Below, piece by piece: positions 27,348-35,315 of a stretch of DNA of 59,500 nucleotides; within the stretch, counting starts at the first letter, position 1; every line of letters begins with the position of its first letter. The notes below the pieces were generated by a model. The model had not been told where the DNA came from and did no database searches. It saw nothing but the letters and a program-made list of their open reading frames with translations. The position numbers and the translations under genes are program-made. Source of the DNA: Nitrososphaerota archaeon (lineage in GTDB: Archaea; Thermoproteota; Nitrososphaeria; Nitrososphaerales; CADDZS01); assembly GCA_021325255.1 (NCBI GenBank), contig JAJPHP010000035.1, forward strand, positions 1 to 59,500, written 5' to 3'.

Positions 27348-28601
27348 TCAGTGTAAACGAGTCTCTCTATAACTTATTAGAGTGAGTATCAGTTCCGCAG
27401 CTTTCTTCTGAGGAGATTTGGTGTCGGAGCGTTCGAGCTTCTTGACGGCATTCCCCTTTGATACTGCGCTGAGTATCGCACCCACCAGTCTTTCTCTTGA
27501 AAGGTCGGCGTACTGCAAGATCTCAAAGCCGCGCTTACGGGCAAATCTTTCGGCGTTGGCTTGTTGCTCCCAGTGGTTTGCTATTGGAATAGCGACGCAT
27601 GGTATTCCAATTTCCGCGACTTCATTCAGGGTCGATGCTCCCGCCTGGGTGATTACGCAGTCCGCCATCGCAAAGTATCTGAGCGATGATGTTGTGAATG
27701 GAACGATCACAAGCCTTTTGGACAATTCTCGTGAGTTGATTCTTGCTTCAGAAACTTGCACTCTCGGGCCCGTGAGGACGACGATTGCTGCACCTAGTTT
27801 TTCGGAGAGAAACTCTGCATTTTCTACCGCCAAGTTGATTAGCTTATTTCCGATTGAGCTTCCTCCGATTGTGAATAGGACGACGCGATTCTTTAAACCG
27901 CTCTTCATCACGTCGACCATGGCCTGAGGCAGGAGCTCCCTCCTCAGGTCTTCCTTGCTCTCCTCTGGTACCTCTCCGATTATTGGACCGAGTATCTGGA
28001 AGTTGTTTGTTTCTGCCCAGCGGCGGAGCTTGCCATTGCTTGGAAGAGAGTCTGGCTCATCTGCAAATATTCTTACCTGCGAAGAAAGCAGCGCGCGCTT
28101 GAGCATCCTGTTTGCGTAGTAGAGGATCAGGCGATCGATTGGATTCTTTGACCCGGTCTCCAGTCTCAGATAGTCTGTAACCACTGCTCTCTTTTGGGGG
28201 ATCGGGGGATTTTGCTCCCACATGAATGAGAATAGAGTCTCGACGAACTCGTCCTGAACCAAGATGTCGTAATCTGATAGAGACGGCCTGAGTAATGCGT
28301 AGTTTTCCTTCGCTCGCCTTGAGGAGAGCCTCGCAACCCTTGACATGTCGGTGACCCTTCCCTGGGGCGCTTGGCTCTCCATAATTGAACTCATGGAAGC
28401 AAGTTTCGTTGATATTTCTAGCACACTCTCTCCGGACTGTTTCAAAAACGAAAGTGCTGGCTCTGCAGCCACCCACTCGATGCTCACGCTATCGGGTCGC
28501 AGGCGGCGGATCTCGTCTGCAATCGCGAGGCTCCTCCGGACGTGCCCCAGACCGACCGAGGACACACCGTATAGTAATCGCACAGATTTGGAAAAACTCA
28601 A
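27348..28601 (-). CDS. MurG-like GT-B glycosyltransferase
   Basis: Seen: 417 residues. The N-terminal GVSSVGLGHVRRSLAIADEIRR matches the glycine-rich acceptor loop of MurG/DUF-type GT28 enzymes; the C-terminal half holds FTIGGSSIGNK, DCVITQAGASTLNEVAEIGIPCVAIPI and NAERFARKRGFEIL, the nucleotide-sugar binding region. No signal or membrane segment is evident. Start is a TTG one base after the TGA region of the upstream peptidase gene, suggesting translational coupling. Inference: transfers a sugar to a lipid or surface glycan precursor; donor and acceptor unknown. Confidence 0.85.
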   Translation of the reverse strand: MSFSKSVRLLYGVSSVGLGHVRRSLAIADEIRRLRPDSVSIEWVAAEPALSFLKQSGESVLEISTKLASMSSIMESQAPQGRVTDMSRVARLSSRRAKENYALLRPSLSDYDILVQDEFVETLFSFMWEQNPPIPQKRAVVTDYLRLETGSKNPIDRLILYYANRMLKRALLSSQVRIFADEPDSLPSNGKLRRWAETNNFQILGPIIGEVPEESKEDLRRELLPQAMVDVMKSGLKNRVVLFTIGGSSIGNKLINLAVENAEFLSEKLGAAIVVLTGPRVQVSEARINSRELSKRLVIVPFTTSSLRYFAMADCVITQAGASTLNEVAEIGIPCVAIPIANHWEQQANAERFARKRGFEILQYADLSRERLVGAILSAVSKGNAVKKLERSDTKSPQKKAAELILTLISYRETRLH

Positions 28602-28602
28602 T

Positions 28603-29796
28603 TCACTTTCGTGGCTTTGACGTGACCTCTATCAGATCCTTCTTTGCCGAGGTCAGGATCCTAGGCTTCCTCTTGGTGATCAGGACGTCGTCCTCGATTC
28701 TCACACCGCCGATCTCCGAGAGGTACACTCCCGGCTCGACTGTGATGACCATTCCGGGAATTAGTTTCTTTGTAAAGTTCCTGGATAGGCCGGGGCCGTC
28801 GTGGACCGCTAGGCCGAGCGAGTGACCGGTCGAGTGGATGAACCTCCCCTTGAACTCCGTGCCGTCTATGAACTCTGTCACTTTCGAGTTGACCTCCGCG
28901 CCGGTGAGTTCGGGAGTGCACAGCTCGGTTCCCAGTTCCTGCGCCTCCTTTACTACCTCGTACATTTGTTTTTGCTTCTTGCTCGCCTTGCCGTAGACGA
29001 GCGTCCTCGTGATGTCCGAGCAATATCGCTTGTACTTCGTGCCGTAGTCACACAGGACGAACTGGCCGCTCTTCAGCTTGGCTTGGCCGGCTGAGTAGTG
29101 AGGTTGAGCGCTGTTTTTTCCGAATGCCACGATGGAATCAAACGACACCCCAGATCCCCCGCTCTTCTGCATTTCAAAAGCGATCCCGGCGGCGACCTCG
29201 CTCTCCGTGACCCCCTGCTTCAGCATCGATGGGATCTTTTTGAAGGCGTAGGATGCGATGTCGCAGGCTTTTTGGATGCACTCGATTTCTGATTGGTCCT
29301 TGACTAGTCTCGCAAGCTCAAATGCTGGGCTTACATCGACAAATTCCTTATCCTTCAGAGCGGACTTTAGCGTTTCGAGCGACTTTGCCGTCAGCTCGGA
29401 AGAGTTTATGCCGACGAGCTTTTCCTCTGATCCAATCACTGCGCTTAACCTATCTGGCACCTCGTCATCGCTCTTTATGACCTGAATTTCGATGCCCTTT
29501 GAATGGGCACGTGCAATGTCTTCCTCAAGGGGTGTTGTGAGCAAATTCAGGCTACCGTCCCTCTTCGCAATCAAGTACGAGCCTTCGAAGAGACCGTACG
29601 GAATTCCAGTCAGGTAGAAGAATGATGCGTCGAGGTGCGGCTCCACGCTGTTTGAGAGTATCACCACAGAAGGCTTCATTGCTCCGGTGGCGGAGGTTTG
29701 GTCATCAATGTGGTCGAAGACCTTTTGCGCCCTTTTGATAGAGTCTGCCATTCCGAGAAATGGCATGGACGGCGCTAGTTTGAAAAGGTTTTTCAT
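28603..29796 (-). CDS. M24 family metallopeptidase (Xaa-Pro aminopeptidase-like)
   Basis: Seen: 397 residues, N-terminal creatinase-like domain plus pita-bread catalytic domain. All five dimetal ligands are visible: Asp in CDYGTKYK, Asp in CSDITRT, His in STGHSLGLAVHDGPG, Glu in VTVEPGVYL, Glu in GGVRIEDDVLIT. Cleaves N-terminal residues preceding proline, in the cytosol. First gene of a minus-strand pair with the glycosyltransferase; the functional link between them is unclear and may only be co-transcription. Confidence 0.93.
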   Translation of the reverse strand: MKNLFKLAPSMPFLGMADSIKRAQKVFDHIDDQTSATGAMKPSVVILSNSVEPHLDASFFYLTGIPYGLFEGSYLIAKRDGSLNLLTTPLEEDIARAHSKGIEIQVIKSDDEVPDRLSAVIGSEEKLVGINSSELTAKSLETLKSALKDKEFVDVSPAFELARLVKDQSEIECIQKACDIASYAFKKIPSMLKQGVTESEVAAGIAFEMQKSGGSGVSFDSIVAFGKNSAQPHYSAGQAKLKSGQFVLCDYGTKYKRYCSDITRTLVYGKASKKQKQMYEVVKEAQELGTELCTPELTGAEVNSKVTEFIDGTEFKGRFIHSTGHSLGLAVHDGPGLSRNFTKKLIPGMVITVEPGVYLSEIGGVRIEDDVLITKRKPRILTSAKKDLIEVTSKPRK

Positions 29797-30602
29797 CTTA
29801 ATTCGTCATGCTGAAGACACCTGTAAACCACAATCATGGCGGAATTCCCAAAACATCCTCGAAAATCCGAAAAAAACTGGAGCTGACTTCAGAGATGCCC
29901 AATGCAAAAAACTCTTGTGCCTGCCTCCCTTGATACCAAAAAACTTCCCTTACGCCGTATGTTCTATGGATGTCAACCTGCTGCCCTAATTACATCCTCG
30001 ACAGCCAAGTGGAGCCTTGTTTCGGTTTCCCGCTTTAAATACCAAATTAGCTCCGTTACGTACCCCCTCTAGGGGGGTACCCCAGCTAATTCTCGACAAT
30101 TGTCGAGAAGCCTTGTGGCAGGTATGGGTGTTGGATATCGGATTCAAGGATATGCGGTCCGCCCTAATGACCGAATTTCTGGGTGTCCTTCTGCAGTATC
30201 AGAGGATAAAAGCAGGAGTTCAAGCTCAACTTTTCTCCACTCTTTGTACTTCTCATTCGGCCACATGTTTAAGCGAAGTGATCTGCCGATACCAAGCCAG
30301 AAATCTGATTTCGCACTTTTTGAAATTCAAGAAATAGCTGCCTAGAAGATACATGCGCGCTATCGCGCTAGCCGGAAGAGGGCATACCAACTAGTCAAAG
30401 TCGAGGATTTGGAGTTCATTGCCATCGACTTTCGTTGATTGTTGCCATTCCAATTCCTATACGTCATTCCAAAATTTTGCGTATACAGAAGGAATGAACC
30501 ATTATGGATGCCATTTTTCCCTCTTTGAAAGGTACTGCAAAGATACAAAAGCAAGAAGAGAGGTCTATGATATTGTGCACTTTCGAGTGAAAGGGGAATA
30601 AA
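29797..30602. other. Gene-poor region with palindromes
   Basis: About 800 bp between divergent genes (peptidase and OPRT). A TATA-like CTTTAAATA lies at 30032-30040, followed by two adjacent palindromes (30060-30080 and 30090-30109) and a GC-rich inverted repeat (GCGCG at 30355-30359 and CGCGC at 30364-30368). Short open frames downstream (for example 30125-30345, plus) lack recognisable features, so no gene is called. An untranslated RNA starting near 30060 is possible. Confidence 0.45.
30060..30109. repeat. Two adjacent palindromes downstream of a TATA-like element
   Basis: First: arms GTACCCCC (30060-30067) and GGGGGTAC (30073-30080) with a 5-bp centre. Second: a perfect 20-bp palindrome, half-site TTCTCGACAA at 30090-30099 and its complement at 30100-30109. 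They begin about 20 bp after the CTTTAAATA element, that is at the expected transcription start. Best guess: operator sites or a structured 5' end. Confidence 0.55.
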
Positions 30603-31229
30603 TTGGTTGAGATATCTCGGTCAAGGGATAGGAAAGCGCTGCTATCTGAATTCGGAAAGGCGCTACTCAAGATCAATGCCCTCAAGATAGGTACCTTCGA
30701 GAACTCTGATGGGGATATCACTCCTTACTTCATTGACCTGAGGAAGCTCGCAAGTTTTCCCTCAGCGTTCTCCATAGCTGTAGACTGTCTTGATTCCGCC
30801 TTTGCCGAGAAGAAAAACAACATAAATCCCCGCTACCTTTGCGGGATACCTCTATCCGGGTTGATACTCGGCTCAGTCCTTTCATACAAGAGAGGTATCC
30901 CTCTGATCTACCCTTCGCGAGCGCACGCCGGTTCAATTGTAGGCCTCTTGACGCCCGGGTCGGAGGTGCTAATCGTTGAAGACGTGTCAGAGACCGGTAA
31001 CTCGATCAAGAACGCGATTCAGGCAATTAGGTCTTCTGGGGGCGTGGTGAATCACGCGCTCGCCCTCATAGACAGGATGGAAGGGGCGGATAAGACTCTC
31101 TCGGAGTTAGGTGTCTTCCTGCACTCCTTTACGACAACCGAAGAGCTTGCGCTGACCTTGAAGGAGAATATGAGCCTAACCGACGAGCAGATGGAAGCGC
31201 TCAACGCCGGAACCGAGGCAATTAACTAG
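30603..31229 (+). CDS. pyrE: Orotate phosphoribosyltransferase-like protein
   Basis: Seen: 208 residues with the type I phosphoribosyltransferase fold. The PRPP-binding loop reads VLIVEDVSETGNSI and is preceded by the ISPL-like CGIPLSGLILGSVLSY segment and the RGIPLIYPSR strand. Expected reaction: orotate plus PRPP to OMP in pyrimidine synthesis. The canonical Asp-Asp pair is here Glu-Asp (VEDVSETG), a common PRT variation. Start is TTG 30603, preceded at a suitable distance by an AGGGGAA element. No other pyrimidine genes nearby, so another PRT specificity is possible. Confidence 0.83.
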   Translation: MVEISRSRDRKALLSEFGKALLKINALKIGTFENSDGDITPYFIDLRKLASFPSAFSIAVDCLDSAFAEKKNNINPRYLCGIPLSGLILGSVLSYKRGIPLIYPSRAHAGSIVGLLTPGSEVLIVEDVSETGNSIKNAIQAIRSSGGVVNHALALIDRMEGADKTLSELGVFLHSFTTTEELALTLKENMSLTDEQMEALNAGTEAIN

Positions 31230-31302
31230 GCCAGGTACTAAGCTGCTTATTTGGTTCAATCAGCCATAAGTAAGGATGAATAGTTGCGTCTCTACTTCGT
31301 TG

Positions 31303-31863
31303 CTAGGCGTAAATCATTAGCCCTTTCTGTTCGAGCGTCACGTGCAGGTTGTTTACTGCCCTGTAGACCTCAGTCTCCTTCTTTGCGCCGGTGCAGACGA
31401 GTTTACCTGATGCGAACAACAGAATCACCGTCTTCGGATCAGCCATCCTGTGTATGAGGCCCGGAAACTGCTCCGGTTCGTACATTGACTTTGGTAGTTG
31501 CCTTGCTGCTTCTTCCAGGTGTACCTTGCCTCCGAGGGATGCGGAGGCCACGATGTTCTGAATGTCGATTATCGGATCGTTCCTGATGTCAATTGACCCT
31601 TTCCTCAATTTTTGGACGACTGTCTTTACTGCCTTGACGGCCTGCTCTTCCGACTTGGCTCCGGTGCAAACCATCTTGCCAGAGCTGAAGATGAGTGTAG
31701 CAGTCTTTGGTACCTTTAGCCTGAATACGAGGCCTGGAAATTGGTCTGGGTGATACTCTACGTCCGAAAATGACCTGGTTATCTGGTTGAGGTCTACTGT
31801 CTGGTTTATGCTTGCTGAGGCTACCACGTTTTCGATGCTGATCAGTGCTTTTGTTTGCGGCAA
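31303..31863 (-). CDS. tbp: TATA-box-binding protein
   Basis: Seen: 186 residues consisting of the two direct repeats of the TBP saddle. Repeat 1: IENVVASASI ... PDQFPGLVFRLKVPKTATLIFSSGKMVCTGAKSEEQA. Repeat 2: IQNIVASASL ... PEQFPGLIHRMADPKTVILLFASGKLVCTGAKKETE (quoted in pieces). Both repeats keep the FPG(L) turn and the F-SGK-(MV/LV)CTGAK strand that contacts DNA. Recruits TFB and RNA polymerase to promoters. Start is an apparent TTG; the upstream region holds tandem TATA-like repeats that could allow autoregulation. Confidence 0.98.
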   Translation of the reverse strand: MPQTKALISIENVVASASINQTVDLNQITRSFSDVEYHPDQFPGLVFRLKVPKTATLIFSSGKMVCTGAKSEEQAVKAVKTVVQKLRKGSIDIRNDPIIDIQNIVASASLGGKVHLEEAARQLPKSMYEPEQFPGLIHRMADPKTVILLFASGKLVCTGAKKETEVYRAVNNLHVTLEQKGLMIYA

Positions 31864-31884
31864 AGGATATTGCTGCTCTGCTTA

Positions 31885-31924
31885 ATATAGCATATAAAAG
31901 GACTATATAAGGACTATATAAGGA
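31885..31924 (-). promoter_or_regulatory. tbp promoter with tandem TATA-like repeats
   Basis: Upstream of tbp the plus strand shows AAGGACTATAT repeated exactly at 31898-31908 and 31909-31919, with a partial third unit to 31924, next to ATAGCATATAAAAG (31887-31900). Read on the minus strand this gives three TATA-like elements spaced 11 bp apart ending about 25-35 bp before the start codon. Confidence 0.6.
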
Positions 31925-32050
31925 GGTTCTTTCAAGACTCCGTCAGCTGAAGGGATAGCTTGAAAATGCAATTTTTGATGGGGTCAGAAGTCGTCAGTCG
32001 CTCAGTTGTATGATGGTGTTATTCTCATTCGTGAGAACTTTCTACACTCC

Positions 32051-32058
32051 TTAAATCA
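32051..32058 (+). promoter_or_regulatory. TATA-like box of small gene 32082
   Basis: TTAAATCA centred about 27 bp before the ATG at 32082, the spacing expected for a leaderless archaeal transcript. Confidence 0.4.
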
Positions 32059-32081
32059 GGCAGGATTCGACTAAAGCAACT

Positions 32082-32288
32082 ATGAGCAATTTGGTAGGCA
32101 TTTACGCGATAACCGTAATCATAGGTAAAACGAAGAAGAAACTCAAGGAAGCTGGGGCTACTTCGGAAGAAACCGCCAAAACACCGGAAGAGCTAGGTCT
32201 AAAAGAGAAATGGTTGAAGACTAGCAGGAAAAGTGGGGTTGTCGAGACGAAGGATGGCAGATATTACCTGAGTAGCAACAAAGAGTAA
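32082..32288 (+). CDS. Small hypothetical protein, 68 residues
   Basis: Function not recognised. Seen: 68 residues with a hydrophobic start (LVGIYAITVIIG) and then a Lys/Glu-rich, helical, soluble-looking remainder ending in GRYYLSSNKE. The C-terminal half (LGLKEKWLKTSRKSGVVETKDGRYYL) resembles a small winged-helix or HTH-like wing. A TATA-like element lies at leaderless distance, supporting expression. It is isolated between tbp (divergent) and a 350-bp gap. Confidence 0.5.
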   Translation: MSNLVGIYAITVIIGKTKKKLKEAGATSEETAKTPEELGLKEKWLKTSRKSGVVETKDGRYYLSSNKE

Positions 32289-32641
32289 AGGCACTTTGTC
32301 TCCCAGCTAGAGAAGACTTCGGGAGTAGTCATTTCGGTTAGCTGACGAAGACTTAATAGAACCAACGAGCAGTGTACCTGAACCGACGGGAACATGAAAG
32401 AACCAACGAGCAAGGTGATGCTCTGCCTGAGGGAATGACGCAAGGCATGGCCACCCCGCATACGTAGATGAGGGAAGACCCTCCGCTTCTCAATATCCGG
32501 TGCCTACTGTCCTAGAGCCGGTTTCCAAAGGCTGTCGCGCTAACCAGAGTCGAGCTCCGTATTCAGAGGAAGGTTCGCTACTTGACTCCTGTTTCAAAGA
32601 TGAAACAGCTGAGACTGTATTTCTCTATGTGGACTATTGCC
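32289..32641. other. Intergenic region with phased repeats
   Basis: No gene recognised. Three related 14-mers occur at 32358-32371, 32379-32392 and 32399-32412; the outer two are identical (AGAACCAACGAGCA) and the middle one differs at four positions. Spacing is 20-21 bp, about two helical turns. Confidence 0.5.
32358..32412. repeat. Triple direct repeat with 20-21-bp period
   Basis: AGAACCAACGAGCA at 32358 and 32399 with a degenerate copy TGAACCGACGGGAA at 32379. Same-face spacing suggests a protein-binding array; no neighbouring regulator gene identifies the protein. Confidence 0.55.
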
Positions 32642-33226
32642 TTAACGTGACCTGACCTCTGCAACAATAACCAGAGCAATCAGTCCCAAGATCAGTAAGT
32701 AGTTGTATGGCGGAGCCGCCGCAAATGCAAAGACCCCCAGCGCGGGCAACCTGAAGACTACGATTCCCAGTACGTCATTTTGGTTGATTGCCGGAGTGCA
32801 ATTTAGGATAGAGGGACCAACGCAATCTGCGCCGGGCTCCGGGTAAAGGTTGTTGTCTCCCTTCGTTTCCAAGAGTATTGATGGAGTGGAGCCGTTTGTC
32901 TCTTCTATCTTCACGATTCGGTGTATTACGTAACACGGGATCAGCATCTTCTTGACATCGCAGGAAGTCAGGTTGTTGTAAATTGGAGATCTGAAGACTA
33001 TGATGTCCCCAACTTTCAGCTGACTCGCCGGCACATGTTCCAAAATCACAATGTCTCCTTTCGAAAGGGTCGGCTCCATCGAGTCTCCGTACACTACGGA
33101 GAATGGGTCGTTCAGACTGAGAGCCCCGTAGTACAGAATCAAAACCGATCCTGCAACAATCACTCCGACGAGGGTGAACAGGAGCAAGGTGCGCCGACTT
33201 CTACTAGCCCTACCACTCATACGCAT
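32642..33226 (-). CDS. Signal peptidase I, archaeal type
   Basis: Seen: 194 residues with an N-terminal membrane helix (about 15-33) and a C-terminal one (about 165-190). Catalytic Ser lies in VYGDSMEPTLSKGD and the general base is His in CYVIHRIVKIEE, the archaeal/ER Ser-His type instead of bacterial Ser-Lys. The conserved Asp appears in ETKGDNN. Removes signal peptides from Sec-exported proteins at the outer face of the membrane. Single gene on the minus strand. Confidence 0.93.
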   Translation of the reverse strand: MRMSGRASRSRRTLLLFTLVGVIVAGSVLILYYGALSLNDPFSVVYGDSMEPTLSKGDIVILEHVPASQLKVGDIIVFRSPIYNNLTSCDVKKMLIPCYVIHRIVKIEETNGSTPSILLETKGDNNLYPEPGADCVGPSILNCTPAINQNDVLGIVVFRLPALGVFAFAAAPPYNYLLILGLIALVIVAEVRSR

Positions 33227-33510
33227 CCTGACATTCGCTCGTCATTCTTCCATTGTCCGTCGAGAGTCTGACTTATCAACTTCTTCCTTCAAAGAGGGAT
33301 AGTGGGCGTCTCATTCAAATGGGGAATCTAATTCGCTCAATTCTTCAATAGGTTGTTTGCCATGAACAGCGCGCAAATTCTTGCGAGGAGGCGTGCTCTC
33401 AATCATAATGCGAGGATGACGACTCGGACAAATGCCTTCTCCACATATCTTAGGTAATCTCTTCAGATTAACTCTGAATCTTCATTGTCGTCAATCAAGT
33501 TTTATGATGT

Positions 33511-34050
33511 CTAGCTAGAAAAAGGCTTCTTCTTCTGCCTTCTCTTGGACATTGGCATCCCGCTCTCACCAAAGTGAAGCTTCGTCTGTTGTTCTACTGG
33601 CAATGTTGCCCTACTCCTCCTCTTTCTTAGTACTAGAAGACCATCTCCGCACGACTCCCAATTGAGGATGAAATCGGAAAGCTTGTGGATTGGTACGATT
33701 GGCACGCCGCTTTCCAAAATATGCAGCATCTCATCATGCCAAGTGAGTATGGTGGGCACTACCCTTTGAAAATCAAGCTCTTCTATTACTCTCTTCGAAC
33801 GAGAAATTTGTTTTTGGCTGATCCGAAGCATCGTCGAGCGGCCCACGGTCCTCTTCCAATGCTTGCAGTCAATTGCAAAAGCTGTCCCATCCCTGTCAGC
33901 CAGCAGATCTATCTCCATCCTTGGCTTTACGAATCTCTCATTTCTCCTAGTTCTGAACCCCAGAGATTCAAGGGCTCTGCTGGCAAGGCCCTCGAACTCC
34001 TTCCAGTCAAGTCTTGAGCTAATCATCTCGGGATCAATTATTCGATCCAT
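33511..34050 (-). CDS. PD-(D/E)xK nuclease, Mrr-like
   Basis: Seen: 179 residues. After an N-terminal helix (WKEFEGLASRALESLGF) comes the catalytic core: the E-IDLLAD element (acidic metal ligand) and FAIDCKHW (D-C-K, the DxK motif), then a helix with QISRSKRVIEEL. This is the restriction-endonuclease-like fold of Mrr/DUF2034 proteins. The C-terminus is Lys/Arg-rich. No methyltransferase or specificity gene is adjacent, so a DNA-repair or Holliday-type role is as likely as restriction; the substrate is unknown. Confidence 0.8.
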   Translation of the reverse strand: MDRIIDPEMISSRLDWKEFEGLASRALESLGFRTRRNERFVKPRMEIDLLADRDGTAFAIDCKHWKRTVGRSTMLRISQKQISRSKRVIEELDFQRVVPTILTWHDEMLHILESGVPIVPIHKLSDFILNWESCGDGLLVLRKRRSRATLPVEQQTKLHFGESGMPMSKRRQKKKPFSS

Positions 34051-34268
34051 TTTTGACCCTCACTACTACTTTGACGGAGCGCGAGCGTGAAAGTATCGCT
34101 CCAAAAACTCGGACGATACGGAACGCAGCACTCGAAATGCGGGGATAAAAAACTTGAGCTGGAAGGCTGGCACAGCTCAAAGCATCTTTGGGCAAAAGAG
34201 AGGACTCGTGTGACAATTTATCGTGGGGACATTCGGAAGAGACGCTGTCCGATCAAAAATGAAATTGC

Positions 34269-34547
34269 TCACATAGGATTCAGTCGGATCTGGTATCTGT
34301 AAATTTCCCGAACCAACTTGTCCCCTTCAGATGTAAGATAATACACGCGTGGTTTGGAGTACCTTGGTGAAGAACACATTACTAGGTCCTTGCTTTCGAG
34401 CTCCCGCAACGCTCTGCTAATGTGCGAGAGGTGTTTTTGCACCTCCCTTGCAAGTTGAGTGGGGGTGCCCGAGCCCTTTGCGAGAAATGACAAAATTCTG
34501 AATCTCGTTTCGCTCGAAAGAACGAAGTCGAAACTATCGCCAGGCAT
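34269..34547 (-). CDS. ArsR-like winged-helix transcriptional regulator
   Basis: Seen: 92 residues, a single winged HTH domain: SSETRFRILSFLAKGSGTPTQLAREVQ, HLSHISRALRELESKDLV as recognition helix, then the wing SPRYSKPRVYYLTSEG. No Cys pair for metal sensing, so the effector is unknown. A 7-bp inverted repeat (34628-34646) about 80-100 bp before its start is a candidate autoregulatory operator. It faces a gene-poor region. Confidence 0.85.
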   Translation of the reverse strand: MPGDSFDFVLSSETRFRILSFLAKGSGTPTQLAREVQKHLSHISRALRELESKDLVMCSSPRYSKPRVYYLTSEGDKLVREIYRYQIRLNPM

Positions 34548-35315
34548 TAGCTGCTGACTGCCGAGCTATTCGCATTTCGAGTTTTAAACCTTCTGAATTT
34601 TCTTCTATGAAATTTTGATTTGTTTATTGTTCTGATTACCAGAACAGTCGCTTCATTTCTTATGAAATGATCATCAAAATTCGAGGAATGTTACTGCTCC
34701 TTCCACCGCACTAAACAGCGAGGTCAATTGGATAAAATATGTATGACTTCCTGTTTGATAATTTGCTACCACTGTTGGTGGTTCTTTAGTTCATCTGGGT
34801 TTATTCGCATTGGTTGGCCCTGTAATACCAGACGAAGTAGCTGTCCAACACTGTTCAGAATACACTCATACAAAGAACCATGCCAGAGTTCTTCCTATCC
34901 AAGTAATCAGCGGTCTCGGAATTTTGACTCTCCAATTGTACAACGGAACTCTGCTGTTCCGCTTTTGGATGAGAACTTTGATGGGTGGAACTACAGATGA
35001 CTGCCTCGACTGGTGCCACACAAGAGCTGACTGACGACTCATCAACTCATCAGTTTACAGATTTGGGAGATTGGAAGCAGAGTAGTCCGGTCTAGTCTCA
35101 TGTTTTTGAGTCCGCAAGATTCACAGAACCACAAAGCGTTGGGAAACCAAACACAAGATACTGCGCATATTCGTGCCAATCAAGCCCAGGAAATTTCCCA
35201 GCACCAAGCGAGAATTGAGATCAAGAGTTTGAAAGGTTGGAAGGGCAATGATCAGAGACTCAGAGTCTGGAGCAAGTAGAAGGGGAAAGAATCAGCAGAA
35301 CCATACATTGCAACA
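34548..35315. other. 770-bp gap without a confident gene
   Basis: AT-rich start containing small palindromes: TGTTCTG/CAGAACA (34628-34646) and ATTTC/GAAAT (near 34655-34670). A plus-strand frame of 59 codons begins with ATG at 35100 and ends at 35279; it is Gln/Lys-rich and helical-looking but unrecognised. It is not called as a gene. Confidence 0.45.
34628..34646. promoter_or_regulatory. Candidate operator (7-bp inverted repeat)
   Basis: TGTTCTG, 5-bp spacer ATTAC, CAGAACA. Located 81-99 bp upstream of the winged-helix regulator start, suggesting autoregulation; the distance is rather long for simple promoter occlusion. Confidence 0.35.

Noticed and set aside
30017..30345. Two overlapping plus-strand frames in the palindrome region
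   Set aside because: Low-quality composition, no motif, and no consistent start; one crosses the palindromes.
35100..35279. Plus-strand 59-codon Gln/Lys-rich frame
   Set aside because: No promoter at suitable spacing and no recognisable pattern; could be real but cannot be supported.
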